This document shows, in pieces, positions 1 to 11,815 of a stretch of 64,000 bases of DNA. The DNA comes from Maratus speciosus (Eukaryota > Arthropoda > Arachnida > Araneae > Salticidae), in contig OZ010786.1 of the NCBI GenBank assembly GCA_963932465.1, positions 536,613,073 to 536,677,072 of the forward strand, in the 5' to 3' direction. Under the pieces are notes generated by a model. It saw only the letters and a list, made by a program, of their open reading frames with translations, was not told the origin of the DNA and searched no databases. Positions within the stretch are counted from its first letter, which is position 1. The number at the start of each line of letters is the position of its first letter. Position numbers and translations under genes: made by a program.

Positions 1-640
1 CTGTACTTTTTTTTCACTTATAGCATGGTTAAACATTAGTTTAAACATCCTAATCCATGCGATATCAATAACATATTAAAAGCCCCCCAAAATATGCATA
101 TCTGGAGATCTATAAATCTACTGGAAAATAATTCATTATCGTGCCCACTGTTAATTGCATAAATTGCATCGATTTGGCGCGATAAAATATTTTTTTGTGA
201 TAGCCTTTTAATAGTACCTGCAACAAAATTAACGTAATTTACTAACTTCATTCATATTTGAAGCAATGATAGGCTACGAATAACAGTCGCTAGGCAACGA
301 AGAAAAGGAAAAAAAAAAGAAATATGTATCATGTAAAACAAGAAAATTAATTTAAAAATTCTTTATATTATTGGAATACATGTATAAATGTCCTCAAAAC
401 ATTATACACGTAAATAAAAAAATCTGATAGATATATTGATAAAACTTCAATATAATAGGAATAATTTAAAACCCTTATTTGGAATTTTAGTATCCATAAT
501 TTGCCATTTTCTTTCAACAAATGGAAATTTGAAAATCGTCTGACTTGCCGTAGAAAAGCATTATAAAGAAAAATAAAATCTTCCATATTTTCCGAACGAA
601 TGAACGAAATTTAACCAAAAACTATACAGCTACGTCCGGG
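1..640. other. AT-rich DNA without a recognised feature
   Basis: The only open frames are short and on the minus strand (36-251 and 368-586). They show no recognisable domain and are what chance gives in this base composition. I see no RNA gene or repeat that I can name. Confidence 0.5.
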
Positions 641-706
641 TATCTCACGAATATGCCCAATTAATTTCAAGCTGATCGGGTGCTTTTTGCGGCAGTTATC
701 GCGGAA

Positions 707-731
707 CAGACAGACAGACAGACAGACAGAC
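707..731. repeat. CAGA tetranucleotide microsatellite
   Basis: About six CAGA units follow a G+C-richer stretch (about 628-706). Arthropod dispersed repeats often end in such CAGA runs, so this may be the tail of an old element, but I see no second copy in the window. Confidence 0.7.
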
Positions 732-779
732 AAACGGAAATCAAAACTTTTCGTGTCTCCACAGTAAGCCTTCACTGAC

Positions 780-1010
780 GTTTCGGCAATTAATTTTACG
801 AACTGTTTAAATCATTAATAGTTTGATATTTTTCATGCAACGCACCTACAGCTATAATTCATAAATTCTGTTTTAGGGATTGTTGTAGAACTAACAGTCT
901 AACTTTTATTTGAAAACACTATTTTATGTAAAAATAATTTTATGAAAATATATTTCTCTTCTGATTTTAATTTCTCGTACTCTCTCCAAGAGCTCCGAGG
1001 CTGTAACAGA
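780..1010 (+). mobile_element. Retroposon 3' end, copy 1
   Basis: About 230 bp match, in inverse orientation, the sequence at 41327-41560. Shared landmarks are a run reading GATTGTTGTAGAACTAA, then TTTCTCTTCTGA, then CGAGGCTGT at the end. In the second copy this end runs directly into a 33-base poly-A tail (seen as poly-T on the plus strand), which marks the family as a poly-A retroposon such as the 3' end of a LINE or a SINE. This copy ends in a short A-rich tail. No coding sequence is visible. Confidence 0.6.
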
Positions 1011-1277
1011 AAAATAAATTTAAATTTAATGAAAAATTTCAAAACAAAATCTGAAATCAGAAAAAGAAAAAAAAATGACTGACGCTAACATACAAAATAA
1101 ATTCGTAAAACAACAGAAAATTAGGATCCGAAGTGCTGCGATTCAGCGGTCTTACTTTATTTTGTGAACATTACGGTCCTATCGTAGCAATTAAAAAAAA
1201 TGAAATTCAGCTGTGTTATGCATTGAAATTTTGAAGATTATGTATCTGCTCAAAATTTCAGCGCAGTTTTTTAATGC

Positions 1278-1280
<3 letters not shown>

Positions 1281-1316
<36 letters not shown>
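1281..1316. repeat. Poly-A tract, 36 bases
   Basis: An uninterrupted A run. I cannot find target duplications or a repeat body beside it, so it is either an old retroposon tail or simple slippage. Confidence 0.9.
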
Positions 1317-1318
<2 letters not shown>

Positions 1319-1499
1319 CTGTATTTTCAAAGGAATAAAAATTTCCTTCAGCAGAAAATATGCAAACTTTTTTATATATTTTTACGCTATAGTCTTCCCT
1401 TTATTCTATAATCTATCCTTAATATCCATTCCGTAGCCCATTTTTGTAATAGCATACACTTTTAAGCGCTTTTAATTTATAAAATGTATCGTGCAGTAT

Positions 1500-1745
1500 G
1501 CCGAATAGGTTCTACCAGTGAGTACGTTTGTTTTGGTTCTTTCGTTAGGATCGCTACAGTCAACCTTAGCAAACTATGGCTAAATAGACTGGGATACGCG
1601 TGTTCCCACTTTGTGAACAGACATGTGATTCCATAGTAGAATTCTAAACACCCCGCATACCCAACCCATACCCTATACCTATATGTATTCGAACATGCAC
1701 CTCTTGTCCAGTAGCAAGCGCATTAACCACAAGTTAAGCAGGAGG
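1500..1745 (-). mobile_element. tRNA-derived SINE-like sequence
   Basis: Read on the minus strand, about 1745 to 1678 resembles a tRNA. There is an A-box-like segment (TTGTGGTTAATGCG), an anticodon-like stem (CTTG/CAAG around a seven-base loop) and a B-box-like T loop (ATGTTCGAATACAT) with a short stem. The acceptor ends do not pair, so it is not a working tRNA. The unrelated G+C-richer sequence continuing down to about 1500 would be the SINE body. The SINE boundaries are estimates. Confidence 0.45.
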
Positions 1746-2118
1746 GATGTAATATGTTATGATCCTGATTGAAGAACTGAAGTATAAAGCTGTTTATACG
1801 TTAGAATTTATTAATTTTTTTAATATCTGATACTTCATATTAGAAAGTTCTGAATTTTAAATTAATAAAAAACATTTTTATGGTTTCTTTTTGTGGTTTT
1901 ACAAAATATAAATATATATGAAAATATGCAAAATTAATTAATTGTTAGATGACCAAAGCATGATTTATTCTAACTTGGAAAAAAAAAATGTTTTAGTAAA
2001 AATATTAGATTAATTTGTATAGCGAATATATCTCTTTACGTAGATCAAAAGTTGGTGTTATTCCTGAAAATTTATATTTTTTAATGTTGCGTTTTTAGGT
2101 AGCTTTCACAAAAAGCGT

Positions 2119-2121
<3 letters not shown>

Positions 2122-2184
<63 letters not shown>
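2122..2184. repeat. (TA)n microsatellite, about 31 units
   Basis: A pure alternating TA tract in AT-rich DNA. Confidence 0.95.
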
Positions 2185-2187
<3 letters not shown>

Positions 2188-2670
2188 TTTCTTTATTTTC
2201 TTAACGTTCTTTCTTGAAAACTATCTTTCACTGTTGTAACATTTTCTTAATCATATCAATAAAACTATTAAACAAAAACATAATTTGCAGAAAAAAATTT
2301 AAAACAACAACAACTGGAAATAAATAAGCCGCGCAATAATTTGAAATCCCTGCAAAATTTGTGGTTTATAAAAAGAAAATCTGGTTGGATGTTGAACATG
2401 CATTTTATAATGTACGAATACTCTTTCAAATGCAAAAATATTTTAAATGTTGTATTGTGTATGTCAGAAATCATTTAAATCAAAAAAGTTTTTTTTATTT
2501 TTTTCTAAGATTTCTCTTACTAAAGATATGTTTTATTTTAAGCAATGAATTGCACATTGGTTGTATCCCCACCTTGGTGATCCAAGTCGGTTAATATGAG
2601 TAATCACATAGATAAATATTTCAATAAAAAAAAATCCTGCCGGCTCAGACTACAGGCGAAGGTAGTTTTC

Positions 2671-2936
2671 GAATTTAAGTACTAATTCACCAACAAAAAC
2701 TAAATCAAGATTATAGATAAATCCAGTATAACAAATGTATCTGGTGTCTTTTGACGAGTTTTTAATTTCATTTTTCTGTAAGAACTCGATTTAACTGCAG
2801 TTCGAATTTAAGTACTAATTTCACCAACAAAAACTAAATCAAGATTATAGACAAATCTAGTGTAACAAATGTATCTGGTATCTTTTGACAAGTTTTTAAT
2901 TTCATTTTTCTGTAAGAACTGGTTTTAACAGAGTAA
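2671..2936. repeat. 133-bp tandem duplication
   Basis: Two adjacent units share the landmarks GAATTTAAGTACTAATT, ACTAAATCAAGATTATAGA and TTCATTTTTCTGTAAGAACT. The offset between them is 133 bp (2671 and 2804), with only a few differences, so the duplication is recent. Confidence 0.9.
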
Positions 2937-2939
2937 TGT

Positions 2940-3600
2940 TAATACGATATTTTTTTCTTCAGCCACTATTTTTTAAAAATTTGTTTGTGCTAGAAGAGTT
3001 TGTAATTTAAAAAACTTGTCAATATAAAAGTTGCAGATAATATTAAGAAGTTGTGTAACAATTTTAAGCGAATTTGATATCTTCTGAATTGACGAAATTA
3101 TAAATTTGTTTCTTCTTCATTAACCTCCGCACACACACTTTTTTTTTTTTGGGGGCGGAGAGAGTTGGTTCTGTCAAAAGCTTATTAATATAAAAGTTGT
3201 AGATAATATTTAGAAAGATTATGATAAATTCGAGTAAATTTGATCTGTCGAAAATTGCCGAAGTTATATTATTTTTCTCCCTGATACCCTGTTATTTCGC
3301 CCCTTCAGCCCATTTTTAATTTCATCAAAAATCCGTCAGACATAATTTTTTAGCATTTTTCCTAGTAGTAATAATAAATTTAAACTGATTTGATATGTAT
3401 TATAATTAAGAAGTTATAGGTTGTTTTCGGTTTTCACAAAACCCTTCCCTATTTCATCACCCTAAGTCCGATTTCGTCATTAACGAACTTGACAGAGATT
3501 TTCTGTCACTTGATTTTATGTATCAGTTTGGAAGAGATTTCTGCACAATTATGGAGGTTATCGTGTCCGTAAAAAAGTGATATATATATTGAGAGAAAGA
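2940..3600. repeat. Degenerate tandem repeat, about 164 bp
   Basis: The phrase AATATAAAAGTTG followed by AGATAATATT occurs at about 3021 and 3185. It is followed each time by an AATTTGAT...GAAGTTATA-type segment, and a weaker third unit continues to about 3420. The unit recalls the satellites further right in being about nucleosome-sized and rich in GATTT and AAATTT, but the units are old. Confidence 0.5.
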
Positions 3601-4486
3601 TAGATAGATATATAATGTTTTGAACTGGGGTTGGTTTTGTGTTCTAGGGGTCATGATCGATGTATATTTGCAAAAATGTTTACAGTAATTCCAACATACG
3701 GGATAATGTAATAAGTAGTATTTCTTACGAAACCTACCTATAGCGAAACATTTTAGTTCAAAATTTCAAAAAAAGACCGAAAAAAAGTGTCACTAGAATT
3801 TTATGAATATTTTATTAAGCATGTACAATTTTCTTCAAATGTTTTTATCATGTGTTATATATTCTGAGATTTCTGAATTTAATAATGAAATTATGTTAAT
3901 TAAAATATAGGGAAATTTATTTTCTTAATAAAAAATCTTAAAAAGTATAAAAACAAAATAACTTTATAAAGCTTACTTTTCGAATCCGAAATCTGAGAAG
4001 TTTTTTCATATAAAAAAAAAAAGTTAATTTTAATCTTTGTTTTTTAATGAACTTAATATATTTCTCAAAGAATTATGTAATTTTTTTTCTTGAGTATTTT
4101 TGAATTAGAAAGCTCTTTATTCATGTCTTTCAAGGGTTTTTTTAAAAACTTTATTCATAAAGTACATGCTTATATATATATAAAAAAAAAACTTTTTTTT
4201 TCCTAAGTGAAAAATTATAGATAATTATCTTTTAATGGGGGATAGCATATTATAAAGCTTTTGCGGAATTAAGAAGATTAAGGGCTTTTAAGATTTCTTG
4301 AGTAATAAATATTGTATTGTGTTTAATTATAAATAATGTAAAAATGGCATTTAATTTTTTTCGTTAAGAAATTTTTAACCATGATAGAAAGTAATAATTT
4401 GTAAATAACAGTGAAAGATGCAACACATATTTCATATAAATTTGGTAGGTTTAATTTTTAAAGGGTAGTTTTAATGTGTTTAAAAT
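3600..4486. other. AT-rich DNA without a recognised feature
   Basis: It holds short A and T runs and small GATA/TATA microsatellites, and nothing else that I can support. Confidence 0.5.
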
Positions 4487-4488
4487 AA

Positions 4489-6150
4489 GGTGGCGGAAAA
4501 AAAAGTAAACACCTCTACTAACTCTGCAACTCATTATAACAGAAGAAAGTTAAAGTCTGCTTTTAAATGATGTATATAAAATACTAAGGGGCAAATCCAC
4601 AGATCAAAACTAGACCAAAGTTCCAAGGGACAAGACCAAAGGGTCAAGTTTAACAGTATGTTTTACATATTTTTCTCAAACTATGCCTTGAAATGAAATT
4701 TCAAATCTTACGTTTTTGAATAATAAACATTCAAAATTTAGAACCTCTTATTTTAAATTACAGATTCATTTTCTTATTAATATCTCCTAAAATTTTAATC
4801 CTAATGTGATATTTTTTTGTGTGGTTATAATACTAAAAAACCCAAACATGATTACTTTGAATTTGTAAAAAAAATGTTCAATATGAATTATGAAATTAAT
4901 ATCCCCCCAAAAAATGAAATGTAACCTATATTTTTTAGATAGATTTATATTTATTATATCCTGCTTTATGCGGAATTTCAATTTCAAACCTTTTTCCAAG
5001 TAGTTTCCGAATTAGAATTAAAAAACTAATGATGGTTCAAGGGGCCGTCAAAGATATGCAGATAAGTGATATTTCATAAAAAAAATATATTTTACACATT
5101 TTATAGAAATACTTTGGCTGACAATAGTCGAAACAGTTTAAGTAGTGAAATGGTCGTACTGGCAAGAAATAATACATTAATAAACGTGACATATTCATTC
5201 TGTATCATCTGAGCGATAGCGTACCGAACTTCAATTTGGATACAACTCCTAAAATATGATAATTTAAAAATGATTCATTTCTCTGAAACTAATCGTACGC
5301 TTGTCATGGGAATTTGAAGGACAAGAGGGCAAGATCACACATCGGGTACCCACAAAAATTTGGCATAGGTTTAAACTCCACGGTGGAAGCTCCCCACTAC
5401 TAACCATTGAAATTCAAACTAAGGCAACCGGTCCGGGAAAGTAACAGGTTCTAATTTAACTAAAATAAGTAATACAAAGCAAATGCGCCCCAGAACCACA
5501 AATAAATAAACATAAAAAGATCTTGAAAACAACTGTTAAAGGCAATTCACAATCTAACAAATGTATGTCTGTCAGTAAAACTAAATTATAGCAAACTTTT
5601 ATGGACTATAACAATTGTCTGCTAATAAAAATAACCAACTGAACACTGTCAGAATGAACATAAAATATACAATACTTGTGTAGTTACAATATGATATACA
5701 TGTCTTGATGAAAACTCCATCAAACAGGAAAATAAACTTTACCAGTATACGCTAAGCCAGGCATTAGTTCTGTTAATAAACTTTCACCTTATAGTCAACG
5801 AAGTTCTGGTATAAATTCAGACTTATTATAAGTTCGTAAATAAACTCAAAATTTCGTGAGTGAAGTCAATGATCTAAAATTTAATGCCTTGACTATAAAA
5901 ATCAGCCAAAGCATCAGAACTTATATCTAATAGGAATTTGAAGGATTAATGAATGACTAATTTAAATAGTCAAACTTGTGTATTGTTCTTGAAAAAAAAA
6001 TCAATATTTACGTTCGTTTTGATATTTAGATGGCCCCCTAAGTACATATTATTTAAAAGTAAACTTTATCTCTAATCGTATTGCACCAGTAAGTTTCTTT
6101 TACAATAATTTGTTGCAAAGTTAGGGGTGTTTACTTTTTTTTTTTCCAGG
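4489..6150. mobile_element. Tc1/mariner-type element with long inverted repeats, copy 1
   Basis: The left end carries AAAAAAAAGTAAACACC and the right end its reverse complement (GGTGTTTACTTTTTTTTT). Inverted similarity extends inward for about 150 bp through TTTTAAATGATGTATATAAA on the left. It is the same family as the better-preserved copy at 26020-27080, lying in the opposite orientation. Interior landmarks also match in reverse, for example TTCAATTTGGATAC here against GTATCCAAATTGAA there. The outermost bases (the CAGTCGTGG terminus) are worn away here. No transposase frame is visible, so it is non-autonomous. It is about 600 bp longer than the other copy because of the insertion at 5309-5945. 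Confidence 0.75.
5309..5945. mobile_element. Insertion with 13-bp target site duplication inside the Tc1-type element
   Basis: The 13-mer GGAATTTGAAGGA stands at 5309-5321 and again at 5933-5945. The sister element at 26.2 kb has only one related copy (reverse strand, GGATAATTGAAGG) with matching sequence on both sides. The roughly 611 bp between the repeats therefore inserted after the element did. A 13-bp duplication suits a LINE-mechanism retroposon. The inserted body has a G+C-richer start (about 5330-5500), no long poly-A and no recognisable coding sequence. Confidence 0.75.
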
Positions 6151-6403
6151 ATTCTACTTACATTTACTAAATGAATTTTTTGTATGTAGAGTGGACACCT
6201 CTTATAACAAAACAGTTTTCAGCATAAAAATCATGCGCTATATGCCGCGTCGGCAGAGTTTTAACAAATTTTTTCAATGATTTTTTTTTAATTTAACCGC
6301 AGAAAATATTACAAGTCTGTGAATAAAAAAGAAGATAACGAGTTCGGCAGTTTTAGTTCAAAACTGTAATTTTTGTATATTGTAGAGGATTAACACTATC
6401 TTA

Positions 6404-6470
6404 TAATGGCGATACGATCTTATAATGGTTCTCGATCTTATGATGATAACATGATCTGATAATGGTTGTC
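6404..6470. repeat. Degenerate minisatellite with CGATCTTATAATGG units
   Basis: Four imperfect units of about 18-20 bp, based on the phrase GATCTTATAATGG, follow one another. Confidence 0.6.
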
Positions 6471-6513
6471 ATTTTTTGAGACAGAAAGTTTTGTCGGTAC
6501 TAACCTTTGAGCC

Positions 6514-6962
6514 TTAAAGGGGTGGGGGGGTCACTCAACTTCCGATTTCCCCCCATTAATGTAAACTCTGTGGGCATTGGATGCATTCGTATATTTAAAA
6601 TATCTCGTCGGAAAATTTAAATTTTTTAACTTCTATTTTTTGTGTACAATTCCTAAAAGATGTCTCTTTTTTTCTTAGTTCTCAAAATATTTCTAAAGTA
6701 TAGACTTAATTTTATAGGAAGTGTTAAAATCTTACTCTCAGTTCGCCCACTTTTAACACATAAAATATTAAATTCAGCGTATATTTTAGAAATATTTTGA
6801 AAACTAAGAAAAAAAGAGACATCCCTTAAGAAGAATACGCAGAAAAAATATGTTAAAAATATGAATTTCCCGAGAAGATATTTTAAATATACGAATGCGT
6901 AAAAGGCTATAGACTTAACATTACGGAAGAGAATTCCAAAGCTGAGTGATCAGCCCCTTTAA
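6514..6962. mobile_element. TTAA-flanked palindromic MITE
   Basis: TTAA lies at both ends (6514-6517 and 6959-6962), directly followed inward by AGGGG and its complement. The arms stay complementary deep into the element, for example CATTCGTATATTTAAAATAT on the left against its near-complement at about 6870-6895, and AGATGTCTCTTTTTTTCTTA against its complement at about 6805-6825. The whole 449 bp is therefore one imperfect hairpin. The TTAA target and the lack of coding sequence suggest a piggyBac-mobilised MITE; that assignment is inference. Confidence 0.8.
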
Positions 6963-7189
6963 GAGGACTTCTATCTTTCATTTGCGGGAGTCGGAATCTG
7001 CGGTTAGCGGGTTTACTGTAATTTTTTACTAAAAGGATATAGTGGTCAATCTGCAGACTATAAATATGGAATTGAGAGTTAGTATCGACTGATCTTGAGT
7101 CAAGGGATGCCTAGAACAGGATTGCTATGCCAGTGCTATTGTTTTGGAATCGAAGTGTGACTCGTACTCTAAAGGATCAAACATGTATC

Positions 7190-7690
7190 AGTGAATATTT
7201 CAAATGAAAACCAAATTTCAAAGTAACTGCGTAAGAGACGCAAAGACCAACATAGTGAAAGAGATTCCATGCCGGGACTCGAACCCGGGCCACCAGTATA
7301 GCGCACTGACGTTCTACCGAAATGGAATGATACCCAGCCTGGAAATTTTCTCACTATTATATGTTGACAAGGCTACAAATGCAGCACAAGATGGAATAAT
7401 TATCGTGAGCCACCAACATGGGGCAAGCACGAAACTTAATTAAATTCAGGATCGATAGAAATTATATTAATACATAGAAATTATTCCAGACGGAAACATT
7501 CGCCTTGCATACAATATTTCAGAGTATTGCGGGTTCGAATCCCGGCATGGAATCTTTATCACTATATTGGTCTTTGCGCCTTTTAAGCTATTACTTTGAA
7601 ATTTGGTTTTCATTTGAAATATTTTGTATGAGGCGAATGTTTCTCTCTGGAATAATTTCCATGTATTAATATGTATCAGTCAGCTCAGTA
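7190..7690. mobile_element. Head-to-head pair of tRNA-derived SINEs
   Basis: A minus-strand SINE (tRNA-like head at 7265-7327, tail running down to about 7190) faces a plus-strand, 5'-truncated copy. The truncated copy begins at its T arm (GGGTTCGAATCCC, 7531-7543) and runs to about 7690. The two tails are reverse complements, both reading CACTAT(A/G)TTGGTCTTTGCG and then TTACTTTGAAATTTGG. Between them, 7465-7521 is a reverse-complement copy of the next segment of the tail (about 7612-7675). The locus is thus a compound inverted repeat of about 0.5 kb. Confidence 0.7.
7265..7327 (-). tRNA. tRNA-like pseudogene (head of a SINE)
   Basis: On the minus strand these 63 bases fold like a tRNA with a shortened D arm. 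The acceptor arms TTCCAT and ATGGAA pair fully. The anticodon stem TCAGT/ACTGG encloses a seven-base loop, GCGCTAT. The T arm CCGGG-TTCGAGT-CCCGG is perfect and holds a good B box. Base 33 of the loop is C rather than the required T, the D arm is too short, and the sequence continues into a repeat tail. I therefore read it as a SINE head rather than a working tRNA. Confidence 0.6.
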
Positions 7691-8540
7691 GAAGATGCCA
7701 TCTTTTGTAAGAAATAATTTTAGCCATAATTCAAAAAATGTTTTCGGCAACTACATGTTGCTAGATTTAGTGACACTTATATAATTTTTGAATTTGTGAG
7801 ATAAATGATTGCTTACAGCGATAGTTGTGTTCGGCATCGGAGCTATTTCTGAATATCAATTAAGGGGTGAATCTTGTATTTTTATAAGAGTGATTTTTAG
7901 CCATAATTCATAAAACATAAGCAATTACGTTGAAATTTGGTTTTCATTTGAAATATTGTATGCAAGGCGAATGTTTCTCTCTGGAATATTTTCCATGTAT
8001 TAATATGTATCAATTAGCTCAGTAGATGATGCCATCTTTTGTAAGAAAGAATTTTAGCCCTAATTCAAAAAATGTTTCCGGCAACTACATGTTGCTAGAT
8101 TTAGTGACACTTATATAATTTTTGAATTTGTGAGATAAATGATTGCTTACAGCGATAGTTGTGTTCGGCATCGAAGCTATTTCTGAATATCATTTGAAGG
8201 GTGAATCTTGTATCTTTGGTAAGAGTGATTTTTAGCCATAATTCATAAAACGTAAGCAATTACTTTGAAATTTGGCTTTCATTTGAAATATTGTATGCAA
8301 GGCGAATGTTTCTCTCTGGAATAATTTCCATGTATTAATATGTATCGGTTAGCTCAGTAGAATCTTTTGTAAGAAAGAATTTTAGCCATAATTCAAAAAA
8401 ATGTTTTCGGCAACTACATGTTGCTAGATTTAGTGACACTTATATAATTTTTGAATTTTTGAGATAATTGATTGTTTACAGCGATAGTTGGTCTCGGTAT
8501 CGAACTATTTCTGCATAATTTGAGGAGCCAATCTTGTACA
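7591..8540. repeat. 334-bp tandem repeat, 2.8 copies
   Basis: Units start at about 7591, 7925 and 8260, each opening with TTACTTTGAAATTTGG or close variants. Every unit carries TTCGGCAACTACATGTTGCT and GATTGTTTACAGCGATAGTTG-like landmarks. The first unit's start is the SINE tail of the neighbouring inverted pair, so this array grew from SINE-tail sequence. There is no coding content. Confidence 0.9.
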
Positions 8541-9270
8541 CGAAAGTTAGTTTTAGACTCAGTAACCCTGCATTTTGTATATTATTGAGTATTGATTTAT
8601 GGACTTGATTACAATTAAGTACATATTATCATAGGCTAGATTGAAAATCTCCATCGCAGCACTCCCCTTATTTGATTTAAATATGCAGTCTTTTAAAATT
8701 AAATGTCAAAATGTTTCAATTATAAAGTGGCGGCCCTGATGGGAGTACTGCAATCTTAAAAAACGACCGCAGACTCCTTGGAAATTCAAAGTAGTATTCT
8801 CCTTGGTTATAGGTGAACTTATTTATTTCCATTTTCTTTAGAGCATAATGATTTTTTATAAGAAATATGTTCATGTGCATCAATAGTGTGCTGTCCGAAG
8901 ATTAGAGAGGGAATTTATTAGATTTTAGAAGATTAGAGAGAATTTTAAAAAATAATGGTACAACTCTTAGGGGAGGGAAAGCACACAAAATTACCACATA
9001 TTAGCTTAACTCTTTATGTGCTGAATTATGAATTCATGAACATTTTGTCTTCTAAAGCATTTCTCGTGAATTGTTTAAACTACATTAGGAGATTTACATA
9101 ATCATTTAATAAATTTTAGAAGGATTTTAGAAGGATTGGGCGATTTAGAAGGATTAATTAAATTTGAATTTAAGGGGATATTATGCAGTAGGTATAACCC
9201 CACTCAAAGCTTTTATATTAAACATTTTTCTTGGTATTTTGTAGAATTAGGTTTGGTTTGTGTTTATGAC
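8541..9270. other. AT-rich DNA with a small TTTAGAAGGATT repeat
   Basis: Three to four imperfect copies of TTTAGAAGGATT lie at about 9114-9155, and two of GATTAGAGAG lie near 8900-8945. Nothing else is recognisable. Confidence 0.5.
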
Positions 9271-9273
9271 GGC

Positions 9274-9488
9274 AGATTATCAACACGTGGGATATAGGCC
9301 CTGGGGAAAGTGCCCTTCGTGGGGGTCTTTCTAAGGGAACCTAACCCGTATTTACGCATGGGAATCCACGGTTTCGAAGAAAACCACGAAAACTCCGAAA
9401 CGGTTAGGCCGACGGGCGCGATTGGGTTTGAACCCAGCACCTCCCGTCTACCAGCTTCGAGAGCAGAACCTCTCCGCCACTGGTGGGG
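9274..9488 (-). mobile_element. tRNA(Leu/Ser)-like SINE
   Basis: The minus-strand head (about 9488-9412) has an A-box-like TGGCGGAGAGG, typical of class II tRNAs, and a strong T loop and B box (GCTGGGTTCAAACCC). A G+C-rich body follows (TTTCGGAGTTTTCGTGG, then a GGGTTAGGTTCCC stretch) and ends near TATAGGCC at about 9295. This G+C-rich block stands out in its surroundings. A similar phrase, GGGACCTATGTCCCACAT, occurs near 25825 and may be a fragment of the same body. The boundaries are approximate. Confidence 0.6.
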
Positions 9489-9761
9489 CTTTTGTAAAAT
9501 TAGGAAATGTACAAATATAATGTTCTTACAATATAAATATAGACATATTTCCGAATAGAACAGTCACCCCCCCCCCCCCCCCAAATGCAAAGAAAGCTGA
9601 AATGATGCAAAGGCTAAATAAATCACACTTTTTAAAATATTTTTGTCTTGTGTAACCAATAATGCTTAAGAAAAAGATAAAGTAATGTATCTATAACTCA
9701 TTCTAAACTGTGTCTTACATTATAATACAAGCAAAAATTGTGTGTGTATGTGTAAACTTTA

Positions 9762-11815
9762 TCTTAAAAACTGCTCTAACGATTTTCACTAAATATTGCC
9801 CCCTACCGTTTTCGAGCACAAAAAGACCAGTGAGACGGGTCATGTCTTCAAGAAAATTCGATTAGTGGGTCCTATTGAGTCATAATGGGTCATGGACAAG
9901 CTAATTACATATAAAAAATGGTCAATAGATTTTGACTAAATTTTATATCCAACCGTTTTTTGGCACGAGAAAACTATTGTGCTAGGTCACATATTCGAGT
10001 CATATGCTCGTCGGGCGTTCGATTAGAAGGTCACTTTTGGGTCACTTCGGGTCAAGCTAATTTTATCTAAAAAACCGCTCTAACGATTTTGACTCAATTT
10101 TGTAATCTACTGTTTTAGATTGTAAAAAGACAAATGGATTAATTCACATGTTAGAAAAAATTCAGTTAGTCGGTCATTTTCGGGTCACTGTGGGTCAAGC
10201 TAAATATATCTAGAGTACGGCTTTAATGATTTTGAAAATATTTTCCTTTCTACAGTTTTCAGGCAAAAGAATACCATTGGGCTAGCCCACATGTCCAAGA
10301 AAATTCGATTATGGGACATTTTGAGTCACAATGGGCCAGGTGTCAAGCTAATTGTATCTAAAAAACTAATCAAACGATTTTGACAAAATTTTGTATCATA
10401 CCGCTTCTGGGCATGAGAAGACCATTGAGCTAAGTCTCATGTTCGAGAAATTTCGATTAGTGGGCCATTTTTGGGTCACTGTGGGCCAAGCTAATTGTAT
10501 CTAAAAAGCGGATCAAACGATTTTGACAAATTTCATATTAAACTGTTTCTGAGCATGAGCAGACCATTGGGCTAAGTCACATGTTCGAAAACATTCGATT
10601 AGTGCGTCGTTTTTGGGCTACTATGTTTCAAACTAATTGTATCTAAAAAACGGCTCAAAACCTTTTGACAAAATTTGGTATTATAACATTTCTGAGCATG
10701 CGATGGCCATTGGGCTAAGTCACATGTTCGAGAAAATTCGATTAATGAATCATTTTTAGGTCACTGGGGGTCAAGCTAATTTTATCTAGAAAAAATGTTC
10801 AATCGATTTTGACTGAATTTTGTATCCAACCGTTTTCGGGTACGAGAAGACTATTGGGCTAGGCCACTTTCTCGAGAAATTTCAATTAATGTGTCATTTT
10901 TGCATCATTGAAGGTCAAGCTAATTTTATCTAGAAAAAGGTTCGGTCGATTTTGACTGAATTTTGTATCCAACCGTTTTCGGGTACGAGAAGACTATTGG
11001 GCTAGGCCACTTGCTCGAGAAATTTTAATTAATGTGTCATTTTTGGATCGTTGCAGGTCAAGCTAATTTTATCTAAAAATCGGCTCAAACAATTTTCGCT
11101 ATACTCTATATTCTATTGTTTCGGATTACGAGAAGACCATTGGGCTAAATCACATGTTCGAGAAAATTTTATAGTTCACTGTGGGTCAAGCTTATTTTGT
11201 CTTATACACAGTTCAAGACATTTTGACAGAACTTTGTTCTGTTATATATTTTCCGGGCATAAGGCCATTGGGATAGGTCGCATGCTCAAGAAAATTCAAT
11301 CTATGGGTCTTTATGGGTCATAATACATCAGGATCAAGCTAACTATATCTAAAAAAAGGCTCAAACTATTTTGACAAAAATTTGTATTATACCGCTTCTG
11401 GGCACGAGAAAAGCATGTTTTCTTAAGCATACGAAAGTATGCTTAGGAAAATTTTATTAGTGGGTCATTTTGGGTGATAATGGGTCAGGGTCAAGCTAAC
11501 TGTATCTCAAAAAGGTTGAAATGATTTTGATTTTTTTTTTTTTTATTATACCGTTTCCCAGTACATGAAGACTATAAGAAAAGGTCACATGTTCCATAAA
11601 TTTCGATTAGTGGTTCATTTTTGGATCAACGTGGGTCAAGCTAATTTTATCTAGAAAATGATTAACGATTTTCACTAAATTTTATATTTCATCGTTTTCA
11701 GGTTTCATCGTTGTCGAGAAGAGAATTGGGTTAGATAGCATGTTCGAAAAAATTTCGATCGTGGGTCCTTTTGGTTCTCTATTGCTCAGGGTCAAGCTAA
11801 TTGTATCTAAAACAG
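9762..11815. repeat. Satellite array, about 146-bp monomer, about 14 copies
   Basis: The anchor CAAGCTAATT-TATCTA recurs with CTAA at 9901, 10057, 10200, 10348, 10491, 10633, 10775, 10920, 11063, 11191 (as CTTA), 11339, 11495, 11641 and 11797. The spacings are 128-156 bp and average 146. Each unit carries, in order, CTAAAAAACGGCTCAAACG, ATTTTG(A)CAAAATTTTGTAT, ACCGTTT, GAGAAGACCATTGGGCTA, CACATGTTCGAGAAAATTCG and GGGTCACTGTGGGTCAAG, with much divergence between units. Open frames inside are accidental. The mean monomer equals the length of DNA in a nucleosome core. Confidence 0.92.

Noticed and set aside
11051..11323. A 90-codon frame in the satellite
   Set aside because: It lies wholly within degenerate 146-bp monomers, and neighbouring monomers do not keep the frame.
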